Shown in pieces: positions 1 through 5,788 of a stretch of 8,306 nt of DNA (the stretch's first letter is position 1; the number at the start of each line of letters is the position of its first letter). The notes under the pieces are model-generated. The model saw only the letters and a program-made list of their open reading frames with translations. It was not told the origin of the DNA and did no database searches. A program made the position numbers and the translations under genes. Source of the DNA: Moraxellaceae bacterium UBA2477 (GTDB lineage Bacteria > Pseudomonadota > Gammaproteobacteria > Pseudomonadales > Moraxellaceae); NCBI GenBank assembly GCA_002342025.1, contig DDPD01000036.1, forward strand, positions 1-8,306, given 5' to 3'.

Positions 1-779
1 CAACCCTCGGTCACGAGCGTACCGGCACCGGCAATACCGGTGGGGTGGAACTGCCACATTTCCATGTCTTGCAGCGGAATCCCGGCACGAGCCGCCATAC
101 CCACGCCATCACCGGTGTTGATGTGTGCGTTGGTCGTGGACGAGTAAATGCGACCGGCACCGCCGGTGGCGAAAACGGTGGCTTTCGACTTGAAGAACAC
201 GACTTCGCCGCTGGCGATATCCATGGCGATGACGCCACAAACAGCACCGTCTTGGTTACGTACCAGATCCAGCGCCAGCCACTCAATGTAAAACTTAGTG
301 TTGAACTTCAGGTTTTGCTGGTAAAGCGTGTGCAACAGCGCGTGACCGGTACGGTCAGCCGCGGCGCAAGTACGTGCAGCCTGCGTGGGGTTATCTGGAC
401 CCTTGGACTGACCGCCGAAAGGACGCTGATAAATACGGCCTTCTTCAGTACGGGAGAATGGAAGCCCCATGTGCTCCAATTCGAAAACAGCTTGCGGACC
501 GACCGAACACATGTATTCGATGGAGTCTTGGTCACCAATAAAGTCGGCACCTTTTACGGTGTCGTACATGTGCCAGCGCCAATCGTCATTAGGGTCAGCT
601 GAAGCAATGGCACAAGTAATGCCGCCCTGCGCTGACACGGTGTGCGAGCGAGTCGGGAATACCTTGGAAATCAAAGCTGTTTTGAAGCCCGACTGTGCCA
701 ACTGCAGCGAGGCGCGCATGCCTGCGCCGCCGCCGCCCACAATCACGGCATCAAAATTTACAGTACGCATTTTAGACAT
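1..779 (-). CDS. sdhA: Succinate dehydrogenase flavoprotein subunit (5' part, cut by window edge)
   Basis: Catalytic subunit of respiratory complex II; it oxidises succinate to fumarate at a covalently bound FAD on the cytoplasmic face of the inner membrane. My reading of the minus strand gives 259 residues beginning MSKMRTVNFD, then continuing past position 1. Visible are the Rossmann dinucleotide motif VGGGGAG (about residues 14-20), the RSHTVSAQGG motif whose His46 matches the flavin-linked His of E. coli SdhA, a second FAD-contact stretch ATGGAG (about 204-209), and the substrate-site QFHPTG with His245. About 45% of a usual protein of roughly 590 residues is present. The ATG lies 3 bases after the sdhD stop, with a GGGG run about 10 bases upstream inside sdhD as a weak ribosome site; a second in-frame Met at codon 4 is possible. 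It is the third gene of the sdh operon, and sdhB should follow outside the window. Identification is very secure. Confidence 0.97.
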   Translation of the reverse strand, partial: MSKMRTVNFDAVIVGGGGAGMRASLQLAQSGFKTALISKVFPTRSHTVSAQGGITCAIASADPNDDWRWHMYDTVKGADFIGDQDSIEYMCSVGPQAVFELEHMGLPFSRTEEGRIYQRPFGGQSKGPDNPTQAARTCAAADRTGHALLHTLYQQNLKFNTKFYIEWLALDLVRNQDGAVCGVIAMDIASGEVVFFKSKATVFATGGAGRIYSSTTNAHINTGDGVGMAARAGIPLQDMEMWQFHPTGIAGAGTLVTEG

Positions 780-782
780 GAC

Positions 783-1148
783 TTAGTTGCCCCAAATAAT
801 CTGAATGCCCCAGACGATGACCACAAACAGGGCCAACGCCATCGCAACCTGCACCACCAAACGCACGACGTTGGCTTTAGGGCCCATCTGTCGAACCGTT
901 AAGTAATCCGTGAAAACGGTCCACATACCAATCCAGGCATGCGCCACAAAGGCCAACAGAGCCAGCAGCGTAAAAATACGCATACAGGTTTGGCTCATAA
1001 AATCGTGCCAAGTCTGGAAGTCCACCACCGGCGTGATCAGAAACCAGCCGCCGAGCCAGACAGTGTAGGCAGCAAGAACAATGGCGCTAACGCGTTGCAG
1101 CAGCCAATCGGACAAACCAGAACGCGAAAAACTTGTTGCGCTTTTCAT
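783..1148 (-). CDS. sdhD: Succinate dehydrogenase membrane anchor subunit SdhD
   Basis: Small hydrophobic anchor of complex II that, with SdhC, holds the SdhAB dimer on the inner membrane and forms the ubiquinone and haem b site. The 121 residues contain three hydrophobic helices (about 16-40, 56-80 and 94-118). The segment HAWIGMWTVFTDY (residues 70-82) is nearly identical to E. coli SdhD; His70, Asp81 and Tyr82 match positions lining the quinone site. The loop after DY is a few residues longer than in E. coli (TVRQMGPKA). The start codon overlaps the sdhC stop in a TAATG arrangement, which suggests translational coupling, and sdhA begins 3 bases downstream. The call rests on the conserved motif, gene order and size (E. 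coli 115 residues). Confidence 0.96.
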   Translation of the reverse strand: MKSATSFSRSGLSDWLLQRVSAIVLAAYTVWLGGWFLITPVVDFQTWHDFMSQTCMRIFTLLALLAFVAHAWIGMWTVFTDYLTVRQMGPKANVVRLVVQVAMALALFVVIVWGIQIIWGN

Positions 1149-1537
1149 TAGAGAACTACTCCTACAAAGAGCGCGGCAATGACGAGTGCCGACACCACAA
1201 GGCTGATTTTGGCAAAGGTACGACCGCCTTCCAGCGACTCACCAACACCCCAATCCATAACCAAGTGCTTAACGCCCGCAATAAAGTGGTACGCCAAGCC
1301 AGCTAATGCCACAAAGAGCACCAGCTTACCCACAGTGCCCGTCAGCATGGCTTGCACGCAGGCAAAACCTTCCACTGAAGACAAGGAGCAATCCAGCAGC
1401 CAGAGCAAGCCGGGAATGACAAAGAACAACAATACGCCGGAGAGGCGGTGCAAAATGGAGGCAATGGCTACTGGCGACTTCAAATTAACTTCGATGACAG
1501 TCGCAAGCGAGAGATTGACCGGTCTGTTACTTTTCAC
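1148..1537 (-). CDS. sdhC: Succinate dehydrogenase cytochrome b556 subunit SdhC
   Basis: Membrane anchor of complex II that carries haem b and part of the ubiquinone site. Conserved RPVNLSL opens the protein. SILHRLSG supplies Ser27, His30 and Arg31 (quinone site in E. coli), and LAYHFIAGVKHLVMD supplies the haem ligand His84, numbering from the chosen start. Three hydrophobic helices are visible. I prefer the GTG at 1537 (129 residues) because AGGA lies 8 bases upstream of it. The ATG at 1546 would add three residues (MPS) but has its only AGG directly abutting the codon. Compared with E. coli, the stretch between RPVNL and SILHR is about four residues longer (VIEVNLKSP region). It is first in the sdhCDA operon, divergent from gltA, and its stop overlaps the sdhD start by one base. 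Function is secure; the start is about 65% sure. Confidence 0.93.
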   Translation of the reverse strand: MKSNRPVNLSLATVIEVNLKSPVAIASILHRLSGVLLFFVIPGLLWLLDCSLSSVEGFACVQAMLTGTVGKLVLFVALAGLAYHFIAGVKHLVMDWGVGESLEGGRTFAKISLVVSALVIAALFVGVVL

Positions 1538-1569
1538 AGAGGGCATCCTGTTGGTCTGGTGGGTCTGAC

Positions 1570-1586
1570 AACCATTGTAAATGGTT
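1570..1586. repeat. Perfect 7-bp inverted repeat upstream of sdhC
   Basis: AACCATT and AATGGTT flank a 3-base spacer (GTA), a 17-bp interrupted palindrome beginning 24 bases before the sdhC ATG and 33 before the preferred GTG. In the predicted sdhC leader it could fold into a short hairpin just upstream of the ribosome site, or on DNA it could bind a dimeric regulator. There is no U-run, so it is not an intrinsic terminator. Confidence 0.5.
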
Positions 1587-1615
1587 CGGAATCACTCATA
1601 ATCCATTGAAATTTA

Positions 1616-1629
1616 ATGCAATTTTGCAT
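1616..1629. repeat. 14-bp AT-rich palindrome in the sdhC-gltA gap
   Basis: ATGCAA and TTGCAT are separated by two bases, inside a longer AT-rich stretch that also has TTGAA on the left (1606-1610) and TTCAA on the right (1632-1636), slightly off register. It lies downstream of the predicted sdhC promoter and would be in the sdhC leader. A dimeric regulator site is possible; no known operator is recognised. Confidence 0.35.
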
Positions 1630-1660
1630 AATTCAAAGGGCATCATGAGATTGCCGCGAG

Positions 1661-1689
1661 AGTATAATCCCGCACATTCCGTAATACAA
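1661..1689 (-). promoter_or_regulatory. Candidate sigma70 promoter for sdhCDA
   Basis: Read on the minus strand: -35 TTGTAT (1689-1684; weak, 3 of 6), a 17-base spacer, and -10 TATACT (1666-1661; 5 of 6). Transcription would start near 1654, leaving a leader of about 110 bases that contains both inverted repeats. Good spacing and a good -10 support it; the poor -35 suggests either an activator or a chance match. Confidence 0.42.
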
Positions 1690-1776
1690 ATAGGTTTGCC
1701 ATACAAAAGTTCGACAAGGGCATAGAGTTTGCTTGCTCTGAAGCCGAAGTTCTTTCGTATTAGACGATGCTCTTCA

Positions 1777-1804
1777 TTGACAATTTTACCTTGTGATTTA
1801 AGCT
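1777..1804 (+). promoter_or_regulatory. Candidate sigma70 promoter for gltA
   Basis: A consensus -35 TTGACA (1777-1782) is followed after 16 bases by TAAGCT (1799-1804), which keeps the key first T, second A and last T of a -10. The start of transcription would be near 1811, about 54 bases before the gltA ATG. It is the only full TTGACA noticed in this gap. Confidence 0.45.
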
Positions 1805-1864
1805 ACCCCGCTTCCAGCACCGGCTACCCGCTGCGAGCGTAAGACCTTATCTAAGGAGACCGTG

Positions 1865-3142
1865 ATGACGGCCAAGACTGCAACGCTGACTATCGGCGAC
1901 GAAACCCTGACCCTGCCGATTACTTCTGGCACCCTTGGCCCTGATGTCATTGATGTCAAAGACGTGCTCGCGAAAGGCTATTTCACCTACGACCCCGGCT
2001 TCATGGCGACGTCCGCCTGTGAGTCCAAAATCACCTTTATTGATGGCGACAAGGGCATTTTGCTGCACCGCGGCTACCCCATCGACCAACTCGCTGAAAA
2101 GGCTGAGTACCTCGAAGTCTGCTACTTGTTGCTTAACGGCGAATTGCCAAATGCCCAACAAAAAGCTGAATTCACCAAGCTCGTCACCGATCACACCATG
2201 GTTAACGACCAGCTCCGTAAATTCTTTGAAGGCTTCCGTCGTGACGCTCACCCGATGGCGGTGATGTGCGGCGTTGTTGGCGCTCTGTCCGCCTTCTATC
2301 ACGATGGCCTCGACGTCAATGATCCGAAGCACCGTGAAATTACCGCTATTCGTCTGATCGCCAAAATCCCGACAATTGCGGCCATGAGCTACAAGTACAC
2401 CGCAGGCCAGCCGTTCACGTATCCGCGCAACGATCTGAACTATGCAGAGAACTTCCTGCACATGATGTTCTCCGTTCCAGCCGACGTGAACTACAAGGTT
2501 AACCCGGTGCTGGCAAAAGCTATGGACCGCATCTTCACCTTGCATGCTGACCACGAACAGAATGCGTCTACATCGACAGTACGTTTAGCCGGCTCGACCG
2601 GTGCTAACCCCTACGCTTGTATCGCAGCTGGCATTGCCGCACTTTGGGGCCCAGCTCATGGCGGCGCCAATGAAGCCGTGCTGAACATGCTTGACGAAAT
2701 TGGCACCATCGAAAACGTGAAGCCTTTCATGGAAAAGGTAAAGACTAAAGAAGTGAAGCTCATGGGCTTCGGTCATCGCGTTTACAAGAACTTTGATCCT
2801 CGTGCAAAAGTCATGAAACAGACTTGCGACGAAGTACTGGCTGCCCTCGGCATTAATGATCCGCAACTGGCTCTGGCCATGGAGCTGGAAAAAATTGCTC
2901 TTAGCGACCCCTACTTCATTGAGCGCAAGCTCTACCCGAACGTCGATTTCTACTCAGGCATCATCCTGAAAGCCATTGGCATTCCAACCTCCATGTTCAC
3001 CGTGATCTTTGCCCTCGCCCGCACCGTCGGCTGGATCTCGCATTGGTTAGAAATGCACAGCGGCTCATATAAAATCGGACGTCCGCGTCAGCTCTACACC
3101 GGCCACGTGCAACGTGATCTGCCGCCGGTAGAGAAGCGTTAA
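1865..3142 (+). CDS. gltA: Type II (hexameric) citrate synthase
   Basis: Condenses oxaloacetate and acetyl-CoA to citrate, the entry step of the TCA cycle, in the cytoplasm. The protein has 425 residues, the usual size for the Gram-negative hexameric, NADH-regulated class. Its catalytic residues are all present: His265 in AHGGANEAVLNML, His304 in GFGHRVYKNFDPRA and Asp361 in NVDFYSG, matching E. coli His264, His305 and Asp362. The N-terminal beta-rich domain (about 1-50) typical of this class is also present. I chose ATG 1865 over the in-frame GTG at 1862 because AAGGAG (1853-1858) is 6 bases from the ATG but only 3 from the GTG. It is divergent from sdhCDA and ends before a strong hairpin. 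Allosteric NADH inhibition is expected from the family, not shown here. Confidence 0.97.
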   Translation: MTAKTATLTIGDETLTLPITSGTLGPDVIDVKDVLAKGYFTYDPGFMATSACESKITFIDGDKGILLHRGYPIDQLAEKAEYLEVCYLLLNGELPNAQQKAEFTKLVTDHTMVNDQLRKFFEGFRRDAHPMAVMCGVVGALSAFYHDGLDVNDPKHREITAIRLIAKIPTIAAMSYKYTAGQPFTYPRNDLNYAENFLHMMFSVPADVNYKVNPVLAKAMDRIFTLHADHEQNASTSTVRLAGSTGANPYACIAAGIAALWGPAHGGANEAVLNMLDEIGTIENVKPFMEKVKTKEVKLMGFGHRVYKNFDPRAKVMKQTCDEVLAALGINDPQLALAMELEKIALSDPYFIERKLYPNVDFYSGIILKAIGIPTSMFTVIFALARTVGWISHWLEMHSGSYKIGRPRQLYTGHVQRDLPPVEKR

Positions 3143-3159
3143 GCGCTACCTTTAGGCAT

Positions 3160-3199
3160 AAAAAGCCGCTTGCAAGGTAACCCTGCAAGCGGCTTTTTT
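3160..3199. terminator. Bidirectional intrinsic terminator between gltA and bfr
   Basis: A perfect 15-bp stem (3160-3174 with 3184-3198) surrounds a 9-base loop. The GC-rich core GCCGCTTGCA is flanked by an A-run on the left and a T-run on the right, so a U-tract follows the hairpin in either direction. It starts 17 bases after the gltA stop and lies about 37 bases beyond the bfr stop, so it can end both convergent transcripts. Confidence 0.92.
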
Positions 3200-3235
3200 A
3201 TGGGGCTCTATATGTTAAAAGCTTAAGAGGCCTAG

Positions 3236-3712
3236 TTAAGTGGGTTGAAAAGCCTGACTTTGCAGATAGTTAGCAAGCCCTATCTTTTCAATCAGATCCT
3301 GTTGAGTTTCCAACCAATCAATATGTTCTTCAGTATCTTCAAGAATCAGCAGCAAGAGATCACGGCTCACATAATCTCGCGCTAATTCTGCGGCAGCGAT
3401 GCCTTCTTTAACGGTCAGTTGCGCTGCTTTCTCTAATGCCAAGTCTGCACCCAGCATTTCCGGCACATCTTCACCAATCATGATTTTGTGCATGTCCTGC
3501 ACATTCGGCAGGCCATCCAGCATCAAAATGCGGTCGATCAACTTATCCGCATGCTTCATTTCGCCTATGGACTCGTCGTACTCTTTTTTTGCCAAACGTT
3601 CTAAGCCCCAATGACGATACATGCGGGCATGAAGAAAATATTGGTTGATGGCAGTTAGCTCATTTTTTAACTGTTGGTTTAGCAGGCCTAAAACCGCTTT
3701 ATCGCCTTTCAT
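3236..3712 (-). CDS. bfr: Bacterioferritin
   Basis: Cytoplasmic haem-containing iron-storage protein, expected to form a 24-mer shell. The 158 residues match the family length and open with MKGDKAVLGLLN. Ferroxidase ligands seen by position are Glu18, Glu51, His54, Glu94 and His130; the haem-ligand Met52 is present (IGEMKHAD). The sixth usual ligand, Glu127, is Thr here: the motif reads DTEEH where E. coli has DEEGH. Such substitution is reminiscent of the haem-binding, ferroxidase-poor subunit of two-subunit bacterioferritins (inference from memory of Magnetospirillum and Neisseria pairs). GAGG lies 9 bases before the ATG. It follows bfd by 32 bases on the same strand, so the two probably share a transcript, and it ends facing gltA across a shared terminator. 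The family call is secure; full ferroxidase activity is not assured. Confidence 0.96.
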   Translation of the reverse strand: MKGDKAVLGLLNQQLKNELTAINQYFLHARMYRHWGLERLAKKEYDESIGEMKHADKLIDRILMLDGLPNVQDMHKIMIGEDVPEMLGADLALEKAAQLTVKEGIAAAELARDYVSRDLLLLILEDTEEHIDWLETQQDLIEKIGLANYLQSQAFQPT

Positions 3713-3744
3713 GAGCAGTAACCTCTATCCAATAAGTGGCTTCG

Positions 3745-3963
3745 TTATAGCACGGGTTGCCACGTTTGTGGGCTCTGACTCAGACGCATAGTCACTTCTG
3801 TGCTTAGCGCTTCCTGCCAGATATTTTCTGCGAAGTCACGACAGGCACCACAGCAAGTGGCCAGCCCTGTACTGACTTGTAACTGCTCAAATGTGTGCTC
3901 ACCACGCTGAGCCGCCTGGCGAATGGCGCGGTCCGTAATGCCATGACATAAGCAGACATACAT
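3745..3963 (-). CDS. bfd: Bacterioferritin-associated ferredoxin
   Basis: Small [2Fe-2S] protein that docks on bacterioferritin and passes electrons to its haem, reducing stored ferric iron so it can be released. The 72 residues begin MYVCLCHGIT as in E. coli Bfd, with cluster ligands Cys4, Cys6, Cys38 and Cys41 in the C-x-C ... C-x2-C pattern; Cys37 is an extra neighbouring cysteine. The tail after about residue 55 is not conserved. The ribosome site is weak (GGG about 9 bases before the ATG). It lies upstream of bfr in an apparent bfd-bfr operon, the same order as in E. coli. The upstream DNA carries a promoter with a Fur-like palindrome in its spacer, which fits the known iron repression of bfd in other gammaproteobacteria. 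Confidence 0.96.
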   Translation of the reverse strand: MYVCLCHGITDRAIRQAAQRGEHTFEQLQVSTGLATCCGACRDFAENIWQEALSTEVTMRLSQSPQTWQPVL

Positions 3964-3997
3964 AAGTTGTTACCCATCAAATGAGATCGACCCTCAA

Positions 3998-4027
3998 ATA
4001 GTAAATGAGATAGATTCGCATTTACAA
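3998..4027 (-). promoter_or_regulatory. Candidate bfd promoter overlapped by a Fur-box-like palindrome
   Basis: On the minus strand, -35 TTGTAA (4027-4022) and -10 TACTAT (4003-3998) are 18 bases apart. The spacer is filled by an imperfect palindrome: GTAAATG (4001-4007) mirrors CATTTAC (4019-4025) about centre 4013. The 19-mer 4004-4022 agrees with the Fur-type palindrome AATGAGAATCATTCTCATT at 15 of 19 positions. A second copy of the left arm, AAATGAGATCGA, lies 24 bases away at 3979-3990, between promoter and gene. Binding here would block RNA polymerase, consistent with iron-dependent repression of bfd. Assignment to Fur is inference. Confidence 0.6.
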
Positions 4028-4094
4028 GTTAAATTTACACGGCCTATCCAGATGGCGAGTAATATCTCGTCCTAAATAAAAGCAGGAGCAAGCA

Positions 4095-4988
4095 ATGGCG
4101 GCAGTGGCATTTATTGGCCTGGGAAATATGGGTTTCCCCATGGCGGGCCACCTCATGGCGGCAGGTCACGATGTAGTGGTTTGGAATCGCACCCGCCCTA
4201 AAGCGGAACTATGGCAAGCGCAGTATGGGGGGAAACTAGCCGAGTCCCCTGCCTTGGCTGCCGAACGTGCTGATATTGTACTAACGTGCGTTGGCCGAGA
4301 TGAGGACCTATTGCAGGTACTCAATGGCGAAAACGGAATTTTAGGTGGACTTCGGCCCCATGCTTTGCTCATTGACCACTCCACTGTGTCGGCAGAAGTA
4401 TCAAGGCAAATTGCCCAACACGTCCTCAGCTCGGACCAGCAATTCGTGGATGCGCCGGTATCTGGCGGGCAACAAGGGGCAATTAATGGCCAGCTCAGTA
4501 TTTTCTGTGGAGGCAGCCCTGAAGCAGTGGCTCGCGCACAACCCATTTTGGCTGCCTACGCAAAAGCACAAGCCCATGTAGGCCCCGTAGGCGCAGGTCA
4601 ACTCGCGAAAATGGTCAACCAAATATGCGTGGCGGGAGTTATTCAAGGTGTTGCAGAAGGCATGCACTTTGCCGAAGCAGCCGGCTTGGATGTGGCGCAA
4701 GTCATGTCTCTTGTTGGACAAGGTGCAGGGGCTTCATGGCAACTCATCAACCGCCATCAGACCATGATTAGGGGCGAATATGATCATGGCTTTGCGGTGG
4801 ACTGGATGCGCAAAGACCTCGACATTGTTCAAGCTGAAGCAAATCGCCTGAACGTGTGCTTGCCTCTCACCCCAGTCATCAATGATTTTTATCGTGATGT
4901 ACAAGCGATGGGTGGTGGCCGCTGGGATACCTCTAGCCTGCTCAAACGCTTGCAAGAATTTGCTACAAACACTGGAAAGCCCGGCTGA
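4095..4988 (+). CDS. NAD(P)-dependent beta-hydroxyacid dehydrogenase (3-hydroxyisobutyrate dehydrogenase family)
   Basis: A cytoplasmic oxidoreductase of the 3-hydroxyisobutyrate / tartronate semialdehyde reductase / GLYR1-like family, 297 residues, the normal length. The N-terminal Rossmann domain (about 1-165) opens with FIGLGNMGFPMAGHL (6-20). After the second strand it reads WNRT (30-33) where NAD-preferring enzymes usually have an acidic residue, so NADP(H) preference is likely (inference). The substrate motif DAPVSGGQQGA (119-129) and the catalytic Lys172 in GAGQLAKMVNQ, with Asn175, are intact; Lys240-Asp241 in the helical C-terminal domain is also conserved. AGGAG lies 6 bases before the ATG. 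It is divergent from bfd, and an FKBP gene follows 56 bases downstream. No valine-catabolism neighbours are present, so the substrate, and names such as mmsB or garR, cannot be assigned. Confidence 0.9.
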   Translation: MAAVAFIGLGNMGFPMAGHLMAAGHDVVVWNRTRPKAELWQAQYGGKLAESPALAAERADIVLTCVGRDEDLLQVLNGENGILGGLRPHALLIDHSTVSAEVSRQIAQHVLSSDQQFVDAPVSGGQQGAINGQLSIFCGGSPEAVARAQPILAAYAKAQAHVGPVGAGQLAKMVNQICVAGVIQGVAEGMHFAEAAGLDVAQVMSLVGQGAGASWQLINRHQTMIRGEYDHGFAVDWMRKDLDIVQAEANRLNVCLPLTPVINDFYRDVQAMGGGRWDTSSLLKRLQEFATNTGKPG

Positions 4989-5044
4989 ATTAAGTTTCAA
5001 TCGGTCACCTTAATAATTCGCAACCCCCCCAAAAAGGATAAAAA

Positions 5045-5749
5045 ATGAAGTTTCAAATTCGCGTTCTCACCTTGGCCGTGGCCTCAATCACATTAGCCGC
5101 CTGCAACAACCCCTTCAGTGGCAAAGCCAACCTTGAGTCTGACACGCAAAAATTCAGCTATGCCATTGGTGTTGATATCGGTCGCTCCATGGACCCTATC
5201 CGTGATGACATCGATCTCGATGCATTGAAGCAAGGCCTGCAAGACGTTCAGGACAAAGCCGAACTGGCGCTGAACGATGAAGAGCGCAAACAAATTCTGA
5301 CCACGATGGCACAACAGCTGCGTGAAAAGAAAATGAAGGAAATGGAAGCCAAAGGTAAGACGGCTATTGATGCTGGCGCTAAATTCTTAGCCGAAAACGG
5401 CAAGCGTGCGGGTGTCACAACCACCGCCAGTGGCTTGCAGATTGAAACGCTAAAAGCCGGCTCTGGTGCTAAGCCCGCCGCGACCAGCGTTGTGACCGTG
5501 CACTACAAAGGCACTCTGACCAACGGTACGGTTTTCGATAGCTCCTACGATCGCGGCCAGCCTGCTACTTTCCCGCTCAACCAAGTCATTCCTGGTTGGA
5601 CTGAAGGTGTTCAGCTCATGCAGATTGGTGGCAAGTACAAGCTCTACATCCCAGGCAACCTAGCTTATGGCCCACAAGGTTCGGGCGAAAAGATTGGCCC
5701 TAACGAAACCCTAGTTTTCGAAATCGAACTGCTGAAAATCGAAGGTTAA
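5045..5749 (+). CDS. FKBP-type peptidyl-prolyl isomerase, lipoprotein (FkpA/Mip-like)
   Basis: Envelope foldase that speeds cis-trans isomerisation of Xaa-Pro bonds. The 234 residues start with a signal sequence ending in the lipobox LAAC, with Cys20 as the lipidation site. Asn at +2 is not the Asp that signals inner-membrane retention, so outer-membrane anchoring facing the periplasm is expected. Next comes an FKBP N-terminal dimerisation domain (about 30-125) with a long charged helix, then the catalytic FKBP domain (about 140-234). Pocket residues seen include Tyr154 in VHYKG, Phe164-Asp165 in TVFDSS, Val181-Ile182 and Trp185 in VIPGWTEG, and Tyr208 in AYG. AAGGA is 6 bases before the ATG. 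The gene follows the dehydrogenase by 56 bases and ends at a hairpin terminator. The family is secure; which of fkpA, mip or a paralogue it represents is not. Confidence 0.93.
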   Translation: MKFQIRVLTLAVASITLAACNNPFSGKANLESDTQKFSYAIGVDIGRSMDPIRDDIDLDALKQGLQDVQDKAELALNDEERKQILTTMAQQLREKKMKEMEAKGKTAIDAGAKFLAENGKRAGVTTTASGLQIETLKAGSGAKPAATSVVTVHYKGTLTNGTVFDSSYDRGQPATFPLNQVIPGWTEGVQLMQIGGKYKLYIPGNLAYGPQGSGEKIGPNETLVFEIELLKIEG

Positions 5750-5788
5750 TTCGCTTTGTTAGTACACTAGATTCAGAAATTGAGACGT

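Larger units (their letters stand above)
1547..1864. other. Divergent sdhC-gltA control region
   Basis: These 318 bases hold no convincing gene. The part nearest sdhC (about 1570-1640) is clearly AT-rich and carries two inverted repeats, listed separately. A sigma70-like promoter faces each way: 1661-1689 toward sdhC and 1777-1804 toward gltA. The gltA ribosome site lies at 1853-1858. The only open frame I looked at is a 26-codon one (1645-1725, plus), without supporting evidence. Shared control of citrate synthase and succinate dehydrogenase would make sense, as both are TCA enzymes, but which regulator acts here cannot be read from the sequence. Confidence 0.7.

Noticed and set aside
45..602. 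Long plus-strand open frame (about 185 codons) opposite sdhA
   Set aside because: Fully antisense to a clearly conserved sdhA; no ribosome site or recognisable domain, and its composition mirrors sdhA codons.
1663..1668. Perfect TATAAT on the plus strand
   Set aside because: No -35-like hexamer at 16-18 bases upstream, and it is almost 200 bases from gltA; the same bases read better as the minus-strand -10 of sdhC.
1645..1725. 26-codon open frame in the sdhC-gltA gap with a GGG run before its ATG
   Set aside because: Too short to judge, ribosome spacing is short (4 bases), no promoter pair fits, and it overlaps the predicted sdhC promoter.
1847..2554. Minus-strand open frame of about 235 codons opposite gltA
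   Set aside because: Shadow of the citrate synthase reading frame; no family motif and no start context.
4055..4070. Inverted CGAG/CTCG around TAATAT before the dehydrogenase gene
   Set aside because: Only four paired bases per arm; TAATAT could be a -10 but no -35 sits at the right distance.
5024..5035. Run of seven C followed by five A before the FKBP ribosome site
   Set aside because: Simple homopolymer tract in a short spacer; possible slippage would not change any reading frame.
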